Origin: Chloroflexota bacterium | Lineage (GTDB): Bacteria > Chloroflexota > Dehalococcoidia > Lucifugimonadales > Australimonadaceae | Assembly (NCBI GenBank): GCA_026713505.1 | Contig: JAPOOH010000491.1 | Span: 1 to 13,507, forward strand | Length of the DNA: 13,507 nucleotides | Direction of reading: 5' to 3' | Shown: positions 1-5,073 of the stretch, in pieces | Position numbering within the stretch: the first letter of the stretch is position 1 | How the letters are laid out: the number at the start of each line of letters is the position of its first letter | Position numbers and translations under genes: made by a program | Notes under the pieces: model-generated | The model's database searches: none | Seen by the model: only the letters and a program-made list of their open reading frames with translations | What the model was told of the DNA's origin: nothing

Positions 1-510
1 CCCATCGCCACCGTCGCCGTGATGATGCAGACCTGGTCGCGCATCTGGGTGAACCGCCACCTCATCGACCGCAGCGTCGTCAAGTGGTTCTTCATCGGCG
101 CGTTCCCGACGTCCATCGTCGGCGCGACGGCGTTCGCCGTCTTCCTGCTGCTCATCGTCGCCTTCCGGCATACGCGCCTTGGGCAGGGCGGGATGCGCCC
201 GCGCGTTCACCGGCGTCGGCGCGGGGCAGGGCTTCCTCTCCGCGCTCTTCGGCGGCGCGGGGCCGTTCGGCGCGTCGTTCTTCCTCGCCTACGGACTGCG
301 GCGCGGCGCGTTCGTCGGCACGACGGCCTCCGGCATGACCATAATCAACGTCGTCAAGATAGGCATCTGCGGGACCTTCGACCTGCTCGACTCGCAGGCC
401 CTCATCCTCGCCCTCTCGCTCGGTCTCGTCATGGTCGCGGCGCGTACGTTGGCGGCGCCATCACCAACCGCGTCTCCGACAGGGCATTCGTCTACATCAC
501 GGTGGAGATC
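1..510 (+). pseudogene. Frameshifted TSUP (TauE/SafE-like) membrane permease, 5' end outside the window
   Basis: The reading frame beginning at base 1 gives a permease-like stretch (WFFIGAFPTSIVGATAF, then VFLLLIVAFR). The match then moves to the +2 frame near 180-210, where AFTGVGAGQGFLSALFGGAG continues through GLRRGAFVGTTASG. It returns to frame 1 near 435-445 with GAYVGGAITNRVSDRAF. Together these match the order of conserved blocks in sulfite exporter TauE/SafE (TSUP) proteins, including the glycine-rich GxGSGFLSALxGGAGP-type motif and the GxYxGxxLxxRxSDRAF-type motif near the end. A loop also seems missing between GATAF and VFLLL, and the final membrane helix is absent after about 510. 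Two compensating frameshifts plus the lost end indicate a dead gene. Sequencing error could explain the shifts but not the missing end. The substrate of the parent protein cannot be told. Confidence 0.75.
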
Positions 511-605
511 CGCGGCCCCGCGGTGGACGGGGGCCTCGCCATGCACGAGGGGGGACCGCCTACGGACAGCTCTCGCGTAAGCGCAGGTCGCAGACGGAGG
601 TTGTC

Positions 606-803
606 ATGCCCATCGAGGAGATGTCCGACTACCGCGAGCTGCTGCGGCTCGTCACGGAGCCCGTCGACTGGCGGGGGTTCGACCGAGGGCTCGCGGCGGT
701 GGCGCGCCATCGCCAAGCGGGCGATACGCGGCTACTTCTACGAGAAAGAGTCGGCAGGACCTGCTGTCTTTGGGGTGCGCCCCCTGCGGTCATCCGATTG
801 TGA
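606..803 (+). pseudogene. Small gene of unknown function, probably frameshifted near its 3' end
   Basis: An ATG at 606 has a good Shine-Dalgarno (GGAGG at 596-600, 5-nt spacing) and opens MPIEEMSDYRELLRLVTEP, then VDWRGFDRGLAAVAR. The frame stays open to 803, but after about 700 the product turns arginine-rich and unconvincing. In frame 1 at about 706-759 the same DNA reads AIAKRAIRGYFYEKESA. That peptide's core, RAIRGYFYEKE, appears again at about 4789-4821, where it ends PA-stop. The likely ancestral protein therefore ran from the 606 start into the frame-1 tail, about 50 residues, with a frameshift near 700-710. No family is recognised and no function can be assigned. If the frame is not broken, the alternative is a 65-residue hypothetical protein. 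Confidence 0.4.
724..746 (+). repeat. Left copy of a 23-bp repeat (second copy 4795-4817)
   Basis: Bases 724-746 are identical to 4795-4817. In both places they encode IRGYFYEK-type residues in frame 1. The differences just outside the identity fall at third codon positions (Arg, Ala and Lys codons conserved, then Ser versus Pro). This pattern points to two copies of one coding sequence rather than an attachment site, although the pair does bracket the three-gene cassette. Confidence 0.7.
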
Positions 804-830
804 CGGCGTGACCGAACAGTGCTCAGGGAC

Positions 831-863
831 TTGGGAGGCCGCCCTGCTGGGGCGGCCTCCCAA
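831..863. terminator. Perfect 14-bp GC-rich hairpin, possible bidirectional terminator
   Basis: TTGGGAGGCCGCCC (831-844) is the exact reverse complement of GGGCGGCCTCCCAA (850-863), with a 5-nt loop, TGCTG. The stem lies after the small gene remnant read rightward and after the MFS/zinc-ribbon remnant read leftward, where a terminator would be expected. There is no clear run of T after either arm (only GGTTTCC on the right), so intrinsic termination is probable rather than proven. A dispersed palindromic repeat is the alternative. Confidence 0.5.
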
Positions 864-993
864 GGTTTCCGATGTATGCCTGTTTGCTTGTTGCCCGGCA
901 ACCAACACCGGCTGCCCGTGATCGGCCCGCAAGGACATGCAGGAACCTCCCCTGCAGGGCCGAGGTGGTCTTCAACTCATCTGGGCGACGGTC

Positions 994-1231
994 CTGCCGG
1001 ATGAGGTTGAGGCCAGTGCCGCACACCGGGCATGCGCCCTTGATGATCGGCTTGCCGTTCCAGCCGAGTTCGTCCTCGATGGGCTTCACGAACACCGAGA
1101 ACACGGGGCCGTACATCGGGACCTGGGCGATGGAGATGAAGAAGCTGGTGAAGACGATGGCCCAGCCGTAGGTAGGCGCGCGACGGCCACAGACGGGGCA
1201 ACTGCTGTATGCGCGCGGGGCCGCTCTCCAT
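994..1231 (-). pseudogene. MFS transporter N-terminus joined to half a DUF5679-like zinc ribbon
   Basis: On the minus strand, 1173-1057 encodes YGWAIVFTSFF and then YGPVFSVFVKPIEDELGW, the first membrane helix and following loop of a major facilitator transporter. Without a break in frame this becomes NGKPIIKGACPVCGTGLNLI (about 1059-1000). That resembles the second half of DUF5679-type zinc ribbons, with a CPVCG knuckle but no partner cysteine pair in the expected place. A native transporter start may be the ATG at 1231-1229 (MESGPAR, preceded by TAAGGG on the minus strand), which would need a frameshift near 1175-1185. The open frame containing the MFS piece runs from 1323 to 823 but ends in unconvincing sequence. 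I read this as two unrelated fragments fused by rearrangement, not a working protein. Confidence 0.6.
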
Positions 1232-1267
1232 GAGACCCTTACCATACACGCCTCTGCCAGGCGACGC

Positions 1268-1305
1268 GCAACAAGTTGCTCAACTGAAGAAAACTTGTGT
1301 ACAGT
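1268..1305 (+). promoter_or_regulatory. Candidate promoter and operator of the three-gene cassette
   Basis: TTGCTC (1276-1281) and TACAGT (1300-1305), 18 bp apart, form a plausible sigma-70-type promoter about 85 bp before the nuclease start. Two inverted repeats overlap it: GCAAC-AA-GTTGC (1268-1279), and ACAAGTT (1271-1277) with AACTTGT (1292-1298). The second pair spans from the -35 hexamer to just before the -10, as a repressor site might. Composition also becomes less GC-rich close to here. The elements are visible in sequence; their function is inferred. Confidence 0.4.
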
Positions 1306-1390
1306 AACCACAGAGGGGCTCACAAGGTGATACGCCTACTCAATCCCTGCCCCTCTCTAAAACGACACGACGAGGCGGGACACTACCCAA

Positions 1391-2170
1391 ATGGTCTCCA
1401 TACGCCCACAAGAACCTGCACTGCCGAAGGCGGCTATTGAATTTCTAGGGAGATCTTATACGTTTGTAAACGAAGAATGGCCACATGCAGACCGTGACGA
1501 TTCGCTCGACCGCGGGTTCGAAAGTAAGTTTCGTGAAAGTTGCATCGTTAATCTTCACGGCTGGGAAATATCCCAAGCCAAGGAAATGGGACTTGGGGCC
1601 CAGCTCGCTACGTCGTCTGGGGTTTCACACGAGATTGACATTGTTGCCACACACACGGAGGCATCTGCTATCGCTGAATTAAAGAATCGAATAGTGCCTC
1701 CCTCCAAGAACGATGCTATCAACTTCTATGCAAAACTTCTGGACTACATCTCGTGTAATCCAAGCCTGTTGCTTAAGGACGTATGTCCCGTTTTTATATC
1801 TACGTTCCAGTTTGAAGAGCATGGGCTAATCGCTTGCTTAGGCCTTGGAATTCACCCGTTATGTCCCGGACTAAGGCCAATTCCGATCCTAGTACACGAT
1901 GCCCACATAATCAAGGGAGAACTGCACAGAGGTGTAGAGGTTCCAGTGGGTGTGCATGAGGATTTCGCTGAATTCTGCACAGGCCTCAATAACATCTGTC
2001 TTCGGCTACAAGACACTTGGTTTAGTAGCAGGTTTGGATATGTATCTGAAGACACTATTGTAATGAAAGCGTCCAACAACTATGATGCTACAACAAACTA
2101 CCATCTTCTTCGTAGACTAAATCAAGAGTGCAGCAACCTGATATCCGCAATAAAGAAGGCCAAGCAATGA
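1391..2170 (+). CDS. PD-(D/E)xK-type nuclease, first gene of the cassette
   Basis: This is a 259-residue protein without signal peptide or membrane segment. Residues 44-100 carry the pattern of a PD-(D/E)xK restriction-type nuclease core: Glu44 or Glu49 on an early helix, Glu81 and Asp83 in HEIDIVA, then a hydrophobic strand ending in Glu96-Leu-Lys98 (AIAELKNR), 13 residues after Asp83. The spacing and the hydrophobic strands around both motifs fit a metal-dependent DNA nuclease. The rest (about 105-259) matches nothing I recognise and may recognise the target or bind a partner. The ATG at 1391 has only a weak upstream GGCGGGA. The stop overlaps the next gene's ATG (ATGA, 2167-2170), implying translational coupling. 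G+C is lower than in the flanks, suggesting acquisition. TnsA-like transposition endonucleases share the fold, but no TnsB-like DDE transposase is present in the window. Confidence 0.7.
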   Translation: MVSIRPQEPALPKAAIEFLGRSYTFVNEEWPHADRDDSLDRGFESKFRESCIVNLHGWEISQAKEMGLGAQLATSSGVSHEIDIVATHTEASAIAELKNRIVPPSKNDAINFYAKLLDYISCNPSLLLKDVCPVFISTFQFEEHGLIACLGLGIHPLCPGLRPIPILVHDAHIIKGELHRGVEVPVGVHEDFAEFCTGLNNICLRLQDTWFSSRFGYVSEDTIVMKASNNYDATTNYHLLRRLNQECSNLISAIKKAKQ

Positions 2171-3255
2171 ACATAACAAGCTACAACGTCACCGATGTCG
2201 GGTATCATTATATCGGCCTCAGAGTATTGGGAGGGCTCCCTGCTAACGCAAAACGGGATGACCAAACAGGCACGATTGCCCGAAGTGTCCGCAAATACGC
2301 ATATGACAAATCTCTCCGGCTCATGCTACCAGAGCCGCGTGGCACTTTTGACACGGTAGGAGAGAAGGTCTGTCAAGAACTGGTCCATTTGCACTTGGCG
2401 AAAGCACATCGGGGAGAGCCCTACAATCTGACCGAAGAAGGCAACAACGTCCTCAGCCTCCTCAACAACCAAGACTACAGGGAGTTGCGGCAGGTTATGG
2501 CCATTGCCCATTTGCGCACTTATGATAACCTGCGCGCCGTAATGGACAAATACCTCACCGTGAAGGATGTCTGGCAGCCGATTGTAGAGACTGAAAAAAT
2601 TAGCCAAGCAGACTATATTGCAAGATTACTTGAGCCGACCTTCGGTGCTGATGCCTCCGAACACGCAAAGACAGTACGCCTAATCGCAGAAGGTTTGAGC
2701 CCGAAGCGACTGGAAGACAAACTGAGGAAACACGTCTTGCAAACGATTGCGCCTGAGAACAGCATTAGTGTGAGCATGTACAGGTCAATGGCTGACCGGT
2801 TGGTAAGCTTGCGGCTGCTGAACCTGATGAGAGATAGTAGAGGTGGTTGTGAATTCGATAAAAGCTATACTCCGTGTGTCAAAGACAATCCGCCTTATGA
2901 CTGGTACTCGCCTCTGGAATTTGATACAGGTGGCAACCACTCATACGTCATCTATTTCTGCGAACCAAATATGGCTGACGAGGCCACTCAATCAAAACTC
3001 CTCGGTGCAATCATCAATTCCTTTGAAATTTTGACTTCAGCAGCCGGCTACTATACCATCCCAGAAGTCAGGGATACGGTCTGTGCCAGTCTCAGAATCC
3101 CTGAAGGAGCGTTTGATGAAGGGCTCAATCGGCTACTTGATTTTGTACCTTGCCCTTTCACCGTCGGCCTGCAATATGAACACATCACCGCACGGCGGAA
3201 ACCTTTGGTACGAGAGCGCGGCGCAGCTCCAATAAACCTCATCAGGAGATCATGA
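2167..3255 (+). CDS. Uncharacterised protein with probable repeated winged-helix domains
   Basis: I chose the ATG at 2167 (362 residues) because it overlaps the upstream stop as ATGA and has GAAGG at 2155-2159, 7 nt away; an in-frame ATG at 2128 would add 13 residues inside the nuclease gene. No enzyme motif is visible. Residues about 60-100 look like a winged helix: a recognition-type helix (EKVCQELVHLHLAKA), a turn, then NLTEEGNNVLSLL, the 'LT.eG' ending common in wing-helix DNA-binding proteins. Similar helix-turn-strand patterns occur at about 185-232 and 295-345. A role as DNA-binding or adaptor subunit between the nuclease and the ATPase fits its central position, but that is inference. 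It shares the lower G+C of its neighbours. The fold assignment is moderate; the function is unknown. Confidence 0.7.
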   Translation: MNITSYNVTDVGYHYIGLRVLGGLPANAKRDDQTGTIARSVRKYAYDKSLRLMLPEPRGTFDTVGEKVCQELVHLHLAKAHRGEPYNLTEEGNNVLSLLNNQDYRELRQVMAIAHLRTYDNLRAVMDKYLTVKDVWQPIVETEKISQADYIARLLEPTFGADASEHAKTVRLIAEGLSPKRLEDKLRKHVLQTIAPENSISVSMYRSMADRLVSLRLLNLMRDSRGGCEFDKSYTPCVKDNPPYDWYSPLEFDTGGNHSYVIYFCEPNMADEATQSKLLGAIINSFEILTSAAGYYTIPEVRDTVCASLRIPEGAFDEGLNRLLDFVPCPFTVGLQYEHITARRKPLVRERGAAPINLIRRS

Positions 3256-3257
3256 TG
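3244..3257 (+). promoter_or_regulatory. Shine-Dalgarno and twin ATG deciding the ATPase start
   Basis: AGGAG (3244-3248) lies only 3 nt before the ATG at 3252 but 6 nt before the ATG at 3255. The second methionine is therefore the better initiator. The first ATG overlaps the preceding gene's TGA (ATGA, 3252-3255). Confidence 0.5.
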
Positions 3258-4613
3258 GTGCAGTTACCTCGAAGACCGACCTCAGCCACACCTTCCCCCT
3301 ACCACGCCCTTGGTCTCAAAGATCTGCCCTTCCCAACCACAGCGATCTCTGACCCTTACAACTCCGACCCTAGGAGAAACGGAACAATCTATGCTATAGA
3401 ATCTATACGAACCAGCATTGACAAATTCGAGCGTCTGCTCATACGTCCCAATGACTTCCAAAACCGAGCACGCCTCGCCTATCTTTGGTCGAGGGGCGAC
3501 CAGGAATCTGGGAGAGGCATAGGGAAGACAGCCCTGCTCCGATACTTCAGGCAGCGTATTAATCACGACTGGGGGCAAACTGAATACAAAGGGGCATTCT
3601 CTGCGGTCGTGGTTTATGTTTCTTTCTCCACCCAGGTAGACCGGCGTTGGATTGAGCAGTTAGCCTTATCAGCATTGGTCGACATCTGCAAGAACGGAGT
3701 ATTGGAATCCTCCAGAGCGGCTTTACGTTTGGAACAGCTAACGCCACAGCAGGCCCAAGACATTATCACTGAATCTGATGGGACAGAGTCGCCTGCAAAT
3801 CTCCTAGATGACTCCTTACTCGCTGACAGAGGCGTTGACGTGGCCTCAATTGACAATGCTGTGTATGAGTTCCTGGTGCAAGAAGGAGTCAAACCTGCTT
3901 CTGCCCTAGCACTCAGCCAAGGCAATTTCGAAGACCACCTCAAGTCATACCGGAGGGATTATGCGTTGGTACCCTTTTACATCCCACGAGACACTAAGAT
4001 ATTGGATTACGCACGTGACCTTCTCTTCAATGACATTGTTCTCTACCTTCGCGCAGCCGGCTTCGCTGGAGGATATCTATTCATAGACGACATTGAGAAT
4101 CTCGTCGACCAGATGCCACGTAGATATCGAATCGAATTCGCCAAAGAATTTGCAATTTGCACTATGAGGCCCGGTTACGCAAGCGGCACACACAATTTCT
4201 TTTCATGCGTGCTGACGACCCACCTGCAAGCTTCTGTAGCGTTAGCAGCGGCTTGGGGTGAAGCAGGGTTGACAGGAATCGCACGGCTGGACCCGAACGA
4301 CCCTAACTCGGTTGAGTTGCCTTTACCGAGCGTGGATCAAGCTAAGGGAATCATAGTGGCCCACCTTGATCACTATAGAATGAATTCAGCTGAAAACGGC
4401 TCTATCAGCCCCTTTACCGAAGATGGAATATCTGCACTACTCAATAACCGACAGCACCCTCGTATCTTGCTGAGCACGGCAGCCCTAGTTGTGAGCAATG
4501 CTGCCCAAGAAGGGATTACTTCCATAGATGCTACCGCTGTGAATAAGACGATTGAATCTGGCGCTGTTCAATCATCTCCAGATTATACAGAAGGGATTGA
4601 AGGAGCGTTCTAG
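3252..4613 (+). CDS. ORC/Cdc6- or TniB-like P-loop ATPase, last gene of the cassette
   Basis: This is a 453-residue protein (452 from the better-spaced ATG at 3255). Residues 18-29 (HALGLKDLPFPT) resemble the 'LGL...PF' entry found in ExeA/TniB/TnsC-type ATPases. A P-loop sits at 86-93 (SGRGIGKT, with Ser where Gly or Ala is usual), Walker B at 275-282 (YLFIDDIE), a sensor-1-like strand at 319-324 (CVLTTH) and a sensor-2-like HPRILLSTA at 402-410. The order fits AAA+ proteins of the ORC/Cdc6 or STAND neighbourhood. Walker A and B are about 187 residues apart, much more than usual, so a helical insertion of roughly 100 residues (about 145-245) probably sits in the core. It is likely the motor or switch that assembles on DNA or a partner and licenses the nuclease two genes upstream; that role is inferred. 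G+C rises immediately after its stop. Confidence 0.75.
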   Translation: MMVQLPRRPTSATPSPYHALGLKDLPFPTTAISDPYNSDPRRNGTIYAIESIRTSIDKFERLLIRPNDFQNRARLAYLWSRGDQESGRGIGKTALLRYFRQRINHDWGQTEYKGAFSAVVVYVSFSTQVDRRWIEQLALSALVDICKNGVLESSRAALRLEQLTPQQAQDIITESDGTESPANLLDDSLLADRGVDVASIDNAVYEFLVQEGVKPASALALSQGNFEDHLKSYRRDYALVPFYIPRDTKILDYARDLLFNDIVLYLRAAGFAGGYLFIDDIENLVDQMPRRYRIEFAKEFAICTMRPGYASGTHNFFSCVLTTHLQASVALAAAWGEAGLTGIARLDPNDPNSVELPLPSVDQAKGIIVAHLDHYRMNSAENGSISPFTEDGISALLNNRQHPRILLSTAALVVSNAAQEGITSIDATAVNKTIESGAVQSSPDYTEGIEGAF

Positions 4614-4645
4614 GCCTTGCGGTCTGTCCGGCACATCCCGCCCCT

Positions 4646-4776
4646 CTACGACCTCCGGACGTGCCCCAGCAGCGCCAGCGCAGCCAGCGGTATCGTCACG
4701 ACCCCGATGATCGCGATGCCCACGAGCGCAACGGGATGTCCTCCGGCACCCACCCATCGCTGATGAGCGAGCGCAT
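4646..4776 (-). pseudogene. Fragment of a membrane transporter, probably MFS
   Basis: The minus strand reads MRSLISDGWVPEDI from 4776; after a one-base shift near 4735 it continues PVALVGIAIIGVVTIPLAAL and then ALLGHVRRS, stopping at 4646. The pattern LIS-GW, a roughly 20-residue hydrophobic helix, then LALL and basic residues resembles the fifth-to-sixth helix region of major facilitator transporters. The piece is too short to be sure of the family. It lies upstream (in minus-strand terms) of the MFS N-terminal fragment at 1231-1057, so the order is wrong for one gene simply split by the cassette. Two different transporters or a rearrangement are needed. Confidence 0.4.
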
Positions 4777-4779
4777 CCC

Positions 4780-4830
4780 GCGCAGCAGCGCGCCATACGC
4801 GGCTACTTCTACGAGAAGGAGCCAGCATGA
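4780..4830 (+). pseudogene. C-terminal remnant matching the small gene at 606
   Basis: Frame 1 reads AQRAIRGYFYEKEPA followed by TGA (4828-4830). The core repeats the peptide encoded at about 718-759, with synonymous third-position differences. Upstream of about 4780 the similarity stops and no start codon in frame looks real. I take it for the tail of a second copy of the same unknown small protein, cut off on its 5' side. It also serves as the natural-end reference for the copy at 606, whose own stop is lost by frameshift. Confidence 0.4.
4795..4817 (+). repeat. Right copy of the 23-bp repeat (first copy 724-746)
   Basis: Identical to 724-746 over 23 bases and in the same codon frame. About 4.07 kb separates the copies, which lie outside the MFS N-terminal remnant and the cassette. 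Confidence 0.7.
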
Positions 4831-5073
4831 TTCTACGCATTCCTCGTCATCCCCCGCCGGAACGGCGAGACCAAGGAACGGTCCCCTTCGCGAGATAGGA
4901 CACGCGAACTGGACACCACTCTCTGAACTGGTGTTGGCTCCTGCGCGCTGTACCGAGCTTCGCAGTGATGGGGGGAGGGTGCCAGTAATGTACATTCTGG
5001 GTTCGTCGTTCTCGGGCTAGGCGTACTGGAACAGTGCCATCTTGACGTCACGGAGGGACCACCCACCACCGAC

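Larger units (their letters stand above)
4614..5073. other. 460-bp interval without an intact gene
   Basis: The interval lies between the stops of two convergent genes. It holds a short membrane-protein fragment on the minus strand, a peptide remnant shared with the left flank, and a small hairpin (CGCCG-GAA-CGGCG, 4855-4867). I see no clear intrinsic terminator for either convergent gene and no convincing start codon with a Shine-Dalgarno. G+C is high again compared with the cassette. Confidence 0.6.

Noticed and set aside
823..1323. Full 166-residue minus-strand frame as one real protein
   Set aside because: Only 1173 to about 1000 resembles known families; the rest is not convincing, and the frame reads through the hairpin at 831-863.
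1391..4613. A complete Tn7-like transposon (TnsA plus TnsC)
   Set aside because: The middle protein shows no DDE transposase motif and no terminal repeats were found around the cassette.
724..4817. The 23-bp repeats as integrase attachment sites
   Set aside because: No integrase gene lies between them, and the surrounding differences are codon-synonymous, fitting duplicated coding sequence better.
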